From Betaproteobacteria bacterium (GTDB taxonomy: Bacteria; Pseudomonadota; Gammaproteobacteria; Burkholderiales; Burkholderiaceae_C), in the NCBI GenBank assembly GCA_025354965.1, contig JANXLW010000484.1:1-18545 (forward strand): 18,545 nucleotides of DNA, given 5' to 3'. The position numbers and the translations under genes are program-made. This document shows positions 7,150 to 14,858 of this stretch, in pieces. The notes under the pieces are model-generated. The model saw nothing but the letters and a program-made list of their open reading frames with translations. It searched no databases and was not told where the DNA came from. Each line of letters starts with the position of its first letter. Position 1 is the first letter of the stretch.

Positions 7150-7999
7150 TTCCCTGCTACTCTATTTGGCGCCTGACAAGGTTCAGGCGGTGCAATTGCG
7201 CGGCTGGCGTCAACAAATCATCGGTTTGCAGCAGCTACCCGTCAATGCAGAGCAACCGGACGACTGGCCAGCGCTGCTGGATGCCACACTGCGCCTGGTG
7301 AAAACGCTGGGACCCAAGCGCGTGCGAGTTGTGCTGTCAGATCAGTTGGTGCGCTATTTTTGCGTTCAGTGGCGCGGTGAATTGCGCAATCCCACCGAAG
7401 AATTGGCATTTGCCCGGCTGTCATTTGAGGATACCTACGGCGTCGGCAGCGGCGCTGGCTGGCGCATGATCTTCAGCAATGAATCACCCGGGTTGACGCG
7501 TTTGACCGCGGCAGTACCTGAAGTCTTGATTGCCGGTTTGCAGGAATCATTCCAGCACGCAAAAGTGAAGCTTACTTCGGTGCGTCCGCAACTGGTGAGC
7601 GCGGTCCAGGCCTTTCCAAAATCACTGACCAGGGTTGGCTGGATCGTGAGTCACGAAGCAACACGACTTTCAATTGCGGGGTGGGACTCGGGTGGTTGGC
7701 GTTGGGTCAGTTCTAGCCGTATCGAAAACCATGCGCCAAACCAGCTAGTCGCCAGGTTGCAGCAGGAGCTAATGTTGGCCGCAGCCTGGCCGGTCGTCGG
7801 CACGGCGCAGATCCAGACCTTCATCTGCGCTCCCACTTTGGCGGCACAAAACTGGCCGACTGTTGATGGCCTGCATTTGACAACCTGGAAGCTACCGGTT
7901 GACGTGCTGGCGCGAATTCAAAAGACAAGCGCCGGACTCAGCATGACCGAATCAAAGATGACCGAGTTCGGTCACGCTTTGGTGGGGGTTCTCTCATGA
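7130..7999 (+). CDS. PilM/GspL-like cytoplasmic assembly protein
   Basis: 289 residues from GTG 7130, overlapping gspE by 20 bp. Similarity is weak; assignment rests on position and predicted fold. It opens with short beta strands (LLLYLAPDKVQAVQL) like the actin-like N-terminal domain of GspL, PilM and MshI, and has no transmembrane segment or signal peptide. Its C-terminal part ends just before the separate PilN-like gene, with an ATGA overlap, so together the two would correspond to a split GspL. The expected role is to recruit GspE to the inner-membrane complex. No clear nucleotide-binding motif was found. Confidence 0.65.
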   Translation: MSLLSPDSLLLYLAPDKVQAVQLRGWRQQIIGLQQLPVNAEQPDDWPALLDATLRLVKTLGPKRVRVVLSDQLVRYFCVQWRGELRNPTEELAFARLSFEDTYGVGSGAGWRMIFSNESPGLTRLTAAVPEVLIAGLQESFQHAKVKLTSVRPQLVSAVQAFPKSLTRVGWIVSHEATRLSIAGWDSGGWRWVSSSRIENHAPNQLVARLQQELMLAAAWPVVGTAQIQTFICAPTLAAQNWPTVDGLHLTTWKLPVDVLARIQKTSAGLSMTESKMTEFGHALVGVLS

Positions 8000-8529
8000 A
8001 GCGCTTGCACCTCGATTTTGTGGCACAAGCGGGGCGCGTGCAGGCATTGCGCTGGACGGCGCTGGGAATCGGAATTGTGACGCTGGCAATTGTTGCTGCC
8101 TATTACCAGTTAAAGGTAGTGCCGCACTCGCAACAACTCAACCAGGAGTTTGCGCGCCAACAGGCCGCGTTGGCACCGCCACCAGCGCGATCCACCATGA
8201 AGCCGGAGGAACTGACCGCTGCCTGGGGTCGGGCGCAGGCGATTTCGGATCAATTGAACTTGCCCTGGAGCCGCTTGTTTGCATCCATGGGGCAAACCGC
8301 TTCCAATGAGACCTTGGCTTTTTTATCTATTGAACCAGATGCAGTCAAGGGCAAAATTTTGGTGGTCGCAGAGGCACGTGACTTTGACGCCATGCTGAAA
8401 TTCTTCCAGGCTATGCAAGCCAGCGACGATTTTTCCGAGGTCACCCTGCAGTCCCATCTGATCAATCACACGGTGGCCGAAAATCCGGTGCGCTTCCGGC
8501 TGTCCGCACGATGGAAGCTCATACCATGA
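7996..8529 (+). CDS. PilN-like inner-membrane assembly protein
   Basis: 177 residues. A short basic cytoplasmic N-terminus (MKRLHLDFVAQ) is followed by one membrane helix at ~20-37, a coiled region (~40-60), and a small alpha/beta periplasmic domain. This is the PilN/MshJ or C-terminal GspL architecture. The MxxLxxDF motif at the N-terminus resembles the short PilM-binding peptide of PilN (NLLPWR type) in position, but not closely in sequence. Overlaps of 4 bp on both sides tie it to the PilM- and PilO-like genes. Confidence 0.65.
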   Translation: MKRLHLDFVAQAGRVQALRWTALGIGIVTLAIVAAYYQLKVVPHSQQLNQEFARQQAALAPPPARSTMKPEELTAAWGRAQAISDQLNLPWSRLFASMGQTASNETLAFLSIEPDAVKGKILVVAEARDFDAMLKFFQAMQASDDFSEVTLQSHLINHTVAENPVRFRLSARWKLIP

Positions 8530-9083
8530 ATACCTTACTGTGGCGTCGCCGTATACAGTTCGGCATTTATCGGCTTGGACCCATGGGCATCGCTGGGCTG
8601 GCTTTGTTGCTGGCGTCGGTCGCTTTGTGGCTGGCCTTGGTTGAACCGGCTCAACGTGAGTCGCTACGATTGTCCAACAGCGTGCAAGCGAGACAAGTTC
8701 AGTTGGCAAACTTGACTCAGTCCGTCCCGGTCGTTGAGCTTAGCAAAGAAGAAAAAATCGCCTACTTTTATAAGAGCTTTCCAGCAGTGAACCGGGTCAC
8801 TGAGCAATTAAAAATCGTCTACAACGTGGCCGGGGAAAACAGCCTGACACTGGAGACAGGTGAATACGCATTGCTGCAAGGTGAAACCGACAAGCTTGCC
8901 CGCTACCGCGTCGCCTTGCCGGTCAAGGGCAGCTTTCAGCAAGTACTGGCTTTTATGGACGCGGTGCTGAAAGATATACCTAGCACTGCGCTGGAGAGTG
9001 CAAGTTTCAAACGTGACAAAGTTGACGACCCGCAGGTGGAAGCAAAACTGGTATTTATCATTTTTGTCGAGGTGCAGCCATGA
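8526..9083 (+). CDS. PilO/GspM-like inner-membrane assembly protein
   Basis: 185 residues from ATG 8526, chosen over an in-frame ATG at 8511 because it makes the usual ATGA overlap with the upstream stop. One membrane helix at ~21-39 is followed by a helical segment (ESLRLSNSVQARQVQLANL) and a ferredoxin-like periplasmic domain with YRVALPVKGSFQQVLAFMD, the typical PilO pattern. It should pair with the PilN-like protein to form the periplasmic scaffold linking the ATPase to the secretin. Confidence 0.72.
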   Translation: MNTLLWRRRIQFGIYRLGPMGIAGLALLLASVALWLALVEPAQRESLRLSNSVQARQVQLANLTQSVPVVELSKEEKIAYFYKSFPAVNRVTEQLKIVYNVAGENSLTLETGEYALLQGETDKLARYRVALPVKGSFQQVLAFMDAVLKDIPSTALESASFKRDKVDDPQVEAKLVFIIFVEVQP

Positions 9084-9631
9084 CCTCGAAGCAAACCCGA
9101 CTGCTACTGGCATTGGGCGCACTCGTCACCATCGGACTGATCTGGTTCGCTCCAAAAACTGATGATGCCGTCATTTCAGCGCCGACCAAATCAGGCCCGC
9201 TTCCGGCCTCCCAAGGCCGTCAAATCCCCCCTGCCACTGGCACACCATTGCCGAACAGATATGTGACGCAAACTGCTCTGTCCCTGCAAAGTGAGCGACC
9301 TGAATTGAGCGACAAGTCAACGGGGCATTTGTTCACCAAACATTCCTGGTTCAAGCCGCCACCGCCACCGCCACCACCACCGCCACCGCCACCACCACCA
9401 CCACCACCGCCGCCGAGCGCCCCTCCGTTGCCGTTTACTTTTCTTGGTAAATACTCTGAGGGGTCAATCCAGCTACTAATTTTGTCACGTGGTAACCGTG
9501 TCATTACTGCCGGACAAGGAGAAGTGTTGGACAACCAATATCGAATTGATCGCATCGACCCCGCCAGCGCACAGCTGATGTACCTGCCTTTGGGCATCCC
9601 ACAAACCCTATCCACCGGGAGTTCTCCGTGA
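9080..9631 (+). CDS. PilP/GspC-like protein with 20-proline tract
   Basis: 183 residues. An N-terminal membrane anchor (LLLALGALVTIGLIWF, ~8-23) precedes a disordered linker, an unbroken run of 20 prolines at ~93-112, then a small beta-rich domain (PFTFLGKYSEGSIQLLILSRGNRVITAGQGEVL) like the homology region of GspC, PilP and MshK. That domain normally contacts the N0 domain of the secretin. Position, directly before the secretin gene with a GTGA overlap, supports this. The polyproline run would act as a stiff rod across the periplasm and its translation should depend on EF-P. Confidence 0.7.
   Translation: MTSKQTRLLLALGALVTIGLIWFAPKTDDAVISAPTKSGPLPASQGRQIPPATGTPLPNRYVTQTALSLQSERPELSDKSTGHLFTKHSWFKPPPPPPPPPPPPPPPPPPPPSAPPLPFTFLGKYSEGSIQLLILSRGNRVITAGQGEVLDNQYRIDRIDPASAQLMYLPLGIPQTLSTGSSP
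9356..9415 (+). repeat. CCG/CCA trinucleotide repeat coding 20 prolines
   Basis: Twenty consecutive CCR codons, a mix of CCG and CCA with one run of six CCA. The opposite strand reads as a poly-Gly frame. Such a tract can change length by slippage in whole codons. Confidence 0.97.
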
Positions 9632-11988
9632 AACCAGTGTTGCTCCTGACTCGTAAAATTTTGCCCATCACCCTGGCGCTGCTACTGGCCGGTTGTGCCG
9701 CCGAGCGCTATCGACAGGAGGGGCTGACGCTGATCAAGGACGGCCGTCTTGAAGAAGGCGTAGCCAAGCTGGCGCTGGCACAGCAAACTGATGCCGGCGA
9801 CGCGTCAATCCGCAAGGAATGGCTGACGCAGCGTGACGCCGTCACCCACCGTCTGATGGCAGAAGCCAACCGGGAACGCAACCTCGAGCATTGGGACGTG
9901 GCCTTGCAGCGTTACAACCGCGTATTGAACATTGACCCCGGGCATATCGCTGCGCGGCAGGCGGTGACAGAGATCACCCTGGAGCAAAAGCAGGCTGCCC
10001 GTCTGGATGAGGCGGCTTTACTGATCAAAAAGGGGGACCTGGAAGCGGCTACAAACCTGGTAGGCAAGGTGCTGATCGAGTCGTCCAGTCACCCACGCGC
10101 CCTACAGCTACGCACCCAGTTGGCCGAAGCAAACCAAAACGACTCGCTCAACGGCGTGAGTCTGAACCTGAAGGGGCGCAAACCGGTGACGCTGCAATTC
10201 CGCGACGCCAACCTGCGCATGGTGATGGAGGCGATTTCCAAGACAACCAGTCTGAACATCATGTTCGACAAGGACGTCAAGAGCGACCTGAAGGTCACCA
10301 TCTTTGTTCGTGATACCCCGGTTGAAGAGGCAATCGATTTGATCCTGATGCAGACCCAGACCACCAAGCGGATCATGAGTGAAAACTCGATACTGATCTA
10401 TCCCGATACCGAAACCAAAGGGCGCGAATATGCCGAGCTCAAGATCCGACGATTTGCGCTGATCAATGCTGATCCGAAGCAGGCGATGGCAATGGTCAAG
10501 ACCATCGTCAAAACCAAGGACATGTTCATCGATGAGAAAACCAATGCTCTCATCGTGCGCGATACGCCACAAATTATCAGACTGGTGGAAAAGCTGGTGG
10601 CGACGATGGATCAGCCGGAACCGGAAGTTATGCTGGAAGTTGACGTGATGGAAGTTTCCAGAGACCGGTTGCTGGCATTGGGTGTTGACTTGCCAACCAG
10701 TATCGGTGCCATCACCAATGGTCTGACACTGGGGCAATTTAAAGCCCTTACCGGATCGAATTTCACCGTGAACGGCGATATCTCAGCTCAGGCCAAAAGA
10801 ACAGATTCGAATATCAATGATCTGGCCACACCCCGCATCCGGGTACGCAACAAGGAAAAAGCCAAATTCCTGGTCGGCGATCGCTTGCCTGTCATTTCAA
10901 CCGCTGCGGTTCCAGGTACCGGCACCACCGCTGGCACAACCGCATCTTCAGCGGTCTACAACACCAACGTTCAATATGTTGAGGTCGGTATCAAAATTGA
11001 AGTTGAACCGACTATTTATGCCGATGGCGAGGTAGCCATCAAACTGGCTTTGGAAGTCAGTTCTAACGGTGGTCAGAATCCGGAAGCGGCGAAAACCGGC
11101 ACCATCGCCTACACCATCAGTACGCGCAGCGTAAATACCGTTCTGCGCTTGAAGGATGGTCAAACCGAAATCATTGGCGGTCTGATACAGGATCAGGACC
11201 GTGCTGCTGCAACGCGAATCCCGGGCCTTGGCGACATTCCTCTGCTGGGTCGTCTGTTTGGGCTGGAGACCGATACCAAGAACAAAAAAGAAATTATTTT
11301 GTCGATCACGCCCCGGATTGTGCGCAGCAACAGGCAAGCCGATGGTGACTTGCTGGAAATGTGGTCGGGCACTGAAAACAACTTGCGCTATGGCTCCAAG
11401 GTTGTTGGATCGGCTAAAAGCCAGGCTGCCAGTGGGCCCACAGTAGCGACGCAGCCAACCGCGGCCGCGGCAGCTCCAGCGGTACCGGTGGCACGTCCAA
11501 CCGGAACAACAGCCAGACCAGCCACTGCTGTGCCAGGCCCCAAGCCGGCGTTGCGACCGGCCGCACCGACACCCGTCGGGTTGGCAGGTCCCCAGTCTGC
11601 CAAGGCGGGCGAGCAAATCTCCATGGTATTGTCTTTGCCCAGCATGCCGACCGCCACCAGTATTCAAATGACGCTTGCCTATGACTCCAGTCGCTTGCGT
11701 TTGGTGTCAGTCCATGAGGCTGCCGCCGAGCGCAATGCAACGACTGCGGCGCGCTTTACCGGCGATGCCGACGGCCCGGGTTCTGTGCACATCGAGTTGA
11801 CAGCGGGTCGGGGTGAGAGTCTACCAACGGCGGGTGGTGCGCTGGCCGAGGTGCAGTTTGAGGTGCTGGAAACACCAGGACCCACGCAGGTTAGCGTTGC
11901 AACTAGCAGCCTGGTCACAACAGACAGTGGTGAGCAGATTTTGCCCGCCCCGGCACCTATCGGCCTGGAGATCAAGGCCGCTCAATGA
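9628..11988 (+). CDS. gspD: GspD-type lipoprotein secretin with TPR and cohesin-like domains
   Basis: 786 residues, GTG start after CCGGGAG, overlapping the previous stop. A lipoprotein signal ends in the lipobox LAGC (20-23; Cys23, +2 Ala). Order of parts: TPR-like helices ~25-165, N0/STN domain ~187-260, one N1 domain ~268-330, secretin barrel ~395-565 with IPGLGDIPLLGRLF at 531-544, Pro/Ala linker ~597-650, and a C-terminal beta-rich domain ~653-784 resembling bacterial cohesin domains. It forms the outer-membrane pore. N2 and N3 repeats of classic GspD are missing, which is closer to MshL. The lipid anchor may let it reach the outer membrane through Lol without a separate pilotin. Confidence 0.9.
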   Translation: MKPVLLLTRKILPITLALLLAGCAAERYRQEGLTLIKDGRLEEGVAKLALAQQTDAGDASIRKEWLTQRDAVTHRLMAEANRERNLEHWDVALQRYNRVLNIDPGHIAARQAVTEITLEQKQAARLDEAALLIKKGDLEAATNLVGKVLIESSSHPRALQLRTQLAEANQNDSLNGVSLNLKGRKPVTLQFRDANLRMVMEAISKTTSLNIMFDKDVKSDLKVTIFVRDTPVEEAIDLILMQTQTTKRIMSENSILIYPDTETKGREYAELKIRRFALINADPKQAMAMVKTIVKTKDMFIDEKTNALIVRDTPQIIRLVEKLVATMDQPEPEVMLEVDVMEVSRDRLLALGVDLPTSIGAITNGLTLGQFKALTGSNFTVNGDISAQAKRTDSNINDLATPRIRVRNKEKAKFLVGDRLPVISTAAVPGTGTTAGTTASSAVYNTNVQYVEVGIKIEVEPTIYADGEVAIKLALEVSSNGGQNPEAAKTGTIAYTISTRSVNTVLRLKDGQTEIIGGLIQDQDRAAATRIPGLGDIPLLGRLFGLETDTKNKKEIILSITPRIVRSNRQADGDLLEMWSGTENNLRYGSKVVGSAKSQAASGPTVATQPTAAAAAPAVPVARPTGTTARPATAVPGPKPALRPAAPTPVGLAGPQSAKAGEQISMVLSLPSMPTATSIQMTLAYDSSRLRLVSVHEAAAERNATTAARFTGDADGPGSVHIELTAGRGESLPTAGGALAEVQFEVLETPGPTQVSVATSSLVTTDSGEQILPAPAPIGLEIKAAQ

Positions 11989-12479
11989 GCATGTTTACAT
12001 CACGGCGACGACCAGCTGGTTTCACGCTGATCGAAATGATCGTGACGGTGGCCATCGTCGGCCTGTTGGCAACGATTTCTTTCCCTATGCTGGAACTGGC
12101 GGCCAGACGCAGCAACGAGCGTGAATTGCACGATGCGCTGCGGCAAGTTCGCACTGCCATTGACCGCTATAAGCAAGCCGTCGAGGAAGGTCGCATTCTG
12201 GACGATGCAAAGGGATCGGGTTATCCACCAAGTTTGAATGCACTTGTATCAGGTATTACAGACGCCAAAAGCCCCAACAAAGAACAAAAACTTTTTTTCT
12301 TGCGCCGGATTCCGACAGACCCGATGGCCACGGATGCCGCTACGCCAGCAGAGGCAACTTGGGGATTGCGCAGCTATGCCAGCCCGCCCGAAAATCCCCA
12401 GGCTGGCGCTGACGTCTTTGACGTATATTCTTTGTCATCGGCGGTCGGTCTCAATGGCATCCCCTATCGGGATTGGTAA
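11985..12479 (+). CDS. Pseudopilin, GspG-like (second)
   Basis: 164 residues; ATG overlaps the secretin stop. A 12-residue leader ending PAG precedes FTLIEMIVTVAIVGLL: an intact prepilin peptidase site with Glu5 and a hydrophobic helix. The globular part has RRIPTDPM and ends in PYRDW, features repeated in the next two gene products. It lacks the clear calcium-loop pattern of the first GspG and is probably a minor pseudopilin or a substrate-specific subunit. Confidence 0.85.
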   Translation: MSMFTSRRRPAGFTLIEMIVTVAIVGLLATISFPMLELAARRSNERELHDALRQVRTAIDRYKQAVEEGRILDDAKGSGYPPSLNALVSGITDAKSPNKEQKLFFLRRIPTDPMATDAATPAEATWGLRSYASPPENPQAGADVFDVYSLSSAVGLNGIPYRDW

Positions 12480-12483
12480 ATTT

Positions 12484-12879
12484 ATGGCTTCCCACCACGT
12501 TGTCCGATCCTTGCGCAGAGGTTTCACGCTGATCGAGTTGATCATCGTGATGGCCATTGTGAGTCTGCTGCTGACGCTGGCGGCACCGCGCTATTTCCGC
12601 TCCATCGAGCGCAGCAAGGAAACTGTCCTGAAAGCCAATCTGGCCTCAACGCGCGATGCGCTCGACAAGTTCTACAGCGACACCGGAAAATACCCTGACC
12701 AACTGAAGGATCTGGTAGACCGCAGATATCTGCGCACCTTGCCGTGGGATCCGATTACGGAAAGCTCGGATAGCTGGTCAGTAGTCGCGCCTCCCGGTGG
12801 TCAAACGGGCTCGGTTTACAACATTTTCAGCGGAGCGCAGGGCGCCGGATCGAACAATGTACCGTATGCAGAATGGTAA
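12484..12879 (+). CDS. Pseudopilin, GspG-like (third)
   Basis: 131 residues from ATG 12484, 4 bp after the previous stop; the open frame extends upstream, but inside the preceding gene. The leader ends RRG and is followed by FTLIELIIVMAIVSLL with Glu5. The globular part has SDTGKYPDQLKDLV, TLPWDPI and a C-terminal PYAEW. It overlaps the next gene by ~23 bp. It is probably a tandem paralogue of its neighbours. Confidence 0.87.
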   Translation: MASHHVVRSLRRGFTLIELIIVMAIVSLLLTLAAPRYFRSIERSKETVLKANLASTRDALDKFYSDTGKYPDQLKDLVDRRYLRTLPWDPITESSDSWSVVAPPGGQTGSVYNIFSGAQGAGSNNVPYAEW

Positions 12880-13471
12880 ATATAAAGGCTTTGTCTACAT
12901 CGGACTGCTGATTGGCCTGACCGTGATCGGCATCGGGCTGAGCGCGGTCTCAGAAGTGTGGCATCAAAGCGCCCAGCGCGAACATGAAGAAGAGTTGCTT
13001 TTCATAGGTAACCAATTCCGGCAAGCCATCACGCGTTACTACATTGATTCTCCGCGCGGCAGTGTGCGTTTTCCAATGGGTATACAGGAGTTGCTGCAAG
13101 ACGACCGTGCGCCAGATAAATCGCGTCGGTACTTGCGAAAACTTTATTCTGACCCCATGACCGGAAAGACAGACTGGGGCGAAATTCGACTGCCCAGTGG
13201 ACAATTGGTGGGGGTCTACAGCCAGTCCACCGAAGTTCCGCTCAAATCGGCCGAGTTCAAACTGCGCGACAAGACTCTGGCCGATAAAACGAGTTACTCG
13301 GAGTGGGCATTTCGCTCGGCCTTGCCGGCGGCAAATCCGATTCTTCTGCCCAATGGCAGCTACAGCACACCCGCAAACACCGGTCAAAGTCCTGCCAGTG
13401 TGCCAGCGCAACGCCCCGCTACACCGGCCCCCCCAGGATTTACGCAACCGTTGCCGCGACCACGGCGCTAA
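12857..13471 (+). CDS. Pseudopilin-like protein lacking Glu5, with proline-rich tail
   Basis: 204 residues from ATG 12857; ATG 12866 is also possible. The leader ends KYKG and the following hydrophobic stretch is FVYIGLLIGLTVIGIG, so the peptidase site Gly-Phe is kept but position 5 is Gly instead of Glu. The body shares RRYLRKLYSDPM and SYSEW with the two preceding pseudopilins. After SYSEW a ~60-residue Pro/Ala-rich tail is added (PAQRPATPAPPGF). Absence of Glu5 is typical of tip subunits such as GspK, so it may cap the pseudopilus. It is the last gene of the operon, ending 15 bp from the convergent transglycosylase gene. Confidence 0.72.
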   Translation: MYRMQNGKYKGFVYIGLLIGLTVIGIGLSAVSEVWHQSAQREHEEELLFIGNQFRQAITRYYIDSPRGSVRFPMGIQELLQDDRAPDKSRRYLRKLYSDPMTGKTDWGEIRLPSGQLVGVYSQSTEVPLKSAEFKLRDKTLADKTSYSEWAFRSALPAANPILLPNGSYSTPANTGQSPASVPAQRPATPAPPGFTQPLPRPRR

Positions 13472-13486
13472 AACCTGCGCTTTGCG

Positions 13487-14095
13487 TCAAAGTTGTTGTA
13501 GCGCCCTCTTGTAGAGCGCCAGAACTTTGGGAACATATTTTTCGGTTTCGGAAAACCTGGGTATTCGTCTACCTGCCTGAATCACCGCCTTTTCACCGGC
13601 GTTGTAAGCGGCTACCGTCAATTCCAGGTCTTGCTCGAAGTAGTCCAACAACCAGCGCAGGTACTTGCTGCCGGCCAGGATATTGACCCTGGGATCGAAA
13701 CTATTGACGACGCCAAACCGCCGTGCTGTGGCAGGCATAAGTTGCATCAAACCCTGCGCGCCCTTGGGCGACAAGGCACGCGGGTTGTAATTGGATTCAA
13801 CCGATATAACTGCGTGAATCAGTGCGACGGGTAGCTGGTAAGCAACACTGGCTTCATGGATGAATGGCGCGAAGCCTTCGGGTATTGAGCGCGATGTGGC
13901 AACCACTGCTTCGCGTTCATGTCGTTCCTCTGGAAGGGCTAAGGCTTCAACAATCACTTGTGGGGCGTTGTCTTCCAGACTGCTCGATAGAAAAATAGCA
14001 CCCGACGCCGTGGTGCCTGCATAAATTTGTGCTTGCGCAGCCACACCGCAAACTCCAAGGCAGATCAGGCAAGCGGTCGCGCGGCAGGTATTCAT
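13487..14095 (-). CDS. Lytic transglycosylase, SLT domain
   Basis: 202 residues. A Sec-type signal at ~1-22 (ends AAQAQ) is followed by a short beta segment resembling DUF4124 and then a Slt-type domain. The catalytic Glu is E100 in SVESNYNP, with KGAQGLMQLMP at ~111-121 and AYNAGE at 163-168, the family motifs. It cleaves peptidoglycan glycan strands in the periplasm. It lies 12 bp downstream of the Crp-like gene, without room for its own promoter, so the two are probably cotranscribed. Convergent placement against the secretion operon is suggestive of wall remodelling for the machine, but could be chance. Confidence 0.92.
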   Translation of the reverse strand: MNTCRATACLICLGVCGVAAQAQIYAGTTASGAIFLSSSLEDNAPQVIVEALALPEERHEREAVVATSRSIPEGFAPFIHEASVAYQLPVALIHAVISVESNYNPRALSPKGAQGLMQLMPATARRFGVVNSFDPRVNILAGSKYLRWLLDYFEQDLELTVAAYNAGEKAVIQAGRRIPRFSETEKYVPKVLALYKRALQQL

Positions 14096-14107
14096 TGCAA
14101 TTTCATA

Positions 14108-14785
14108 CTAAAAACGCGGCTTGGATCGCCGTTCAAAAACACGCAAACCACCACCCTCCAGCTTTTGAATGAAAGAGCTTTCTTCAAAATCCTTCATGGC
14201 CCGGCTTACCATTTCCCGTGAAGATCCAACCATTTTGGCGATATCGACATGGGAGATTTTGCCACTGATCAGCAACTCACCGTTATCACTTTTAACAGCA
14301 GTTGACAGCAAAATATTGGCAACTCTACCGTAGACACCCCTCAGCGCGAACGAGGCAATCTGTTGGTTGGCGTGGCGAATGCGCTGCACCAGACCGCGCA
14401 TGACAGATAAAGACATTGACGGATTTTCCATCAGGCAGCGCAGAAAACCATCGCGATTAAGCACCAGCACATCCATCTGAGTTTCGGCCACTACCGTGGC
14501 AGAATGCGCCTCGTTGTCAATCAGACTCATCTCGCCAAAGTAGTCGCCCGCCGCCAGCGTTGCAAGTATGACCTGGCGCCCTTTGTCATTGGCTAAGACA
14601 ACACGTGCCCGGCCGGCCAGGATGATGTAGAGGGAATTCGATTTTTGCCCATGCTCTACAACGTGGTCACTACGCTTGTGCCGTTGCTTCATCAAAGTAC
14701 TGGTCAACGACGCAGCCTGTACAGACGTCAATAGCCCGAACAAGGGAACTCGCTTTAACAGATCTTCATTGCTGAGTACCGACAT
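14108..14785 (-). CDS. Crp/Fnr-family transcription regulator
   Basis: 225 residues from the ATG at 14785, preceded by AGGGA; a TTG one codon upstream is ignored. Cyclic-nucleotide-type beta-roll at ~15-125 with GDYFGEMSLIDNEAHSATV, dimer helix at ~120-145, and a winged-helix DNA-binding domain with ISHVDIAKMVGSSREMVSRAMKDFE. No cysteine cluster, so not an oxygen-sensing Fnr. In Crp the phosphate-binding cassette has Arg-Ser-Ala; here it is His94-Ser-Ala, so cAMP binding in the usual way is doubtful. It lies ~75 bp downstream of lon on the same strand. Confidence 0.92.
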   Translation of the reverse strand: MSVLSNEDLLKRVPLFGLLTSVQAASLTSTLMKQRHKRSDHVVEHGQKSNSLYIILAGRARVVLANDKGRQVILATLAAGDYFGEMSLIDNEAHSATVVAETQMDVLVLNRDGFLRCLMENPSMSLSVMRGLVQRIRHANQQIASFALRGVYGRVANILLSTAVKSDNGELLISGKISHVDIAKMVGSSREMVSRAMKDFEESSFIQKLEGGGLRVFERRSKPRF

Positions 14786-14858
14786 CAAAGTTTCCCTGCC
14801 AGTCGCATTACCAGCGTGATTGAAATTCTCGTTCAGTCTACACTGTCGAGCGGCTTAC

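Noticed and set aside
9220..9615. 131-codon minus-strand frame with a poly-Gly run
   Set aside because: It is the exact antisense of the polyproline tract in a well-supported operon gene; the frame stays open because of the GC-rich repeat.
13477..13492. Short hairpin CTTTG-CGT-CAAAG between the convergent operon end and SLT gene as a terminator
   Set aside because: Five weak base pairs and no T tract; it also covers the SLT stop codon, so it is not supported as an intrinsic terminator.
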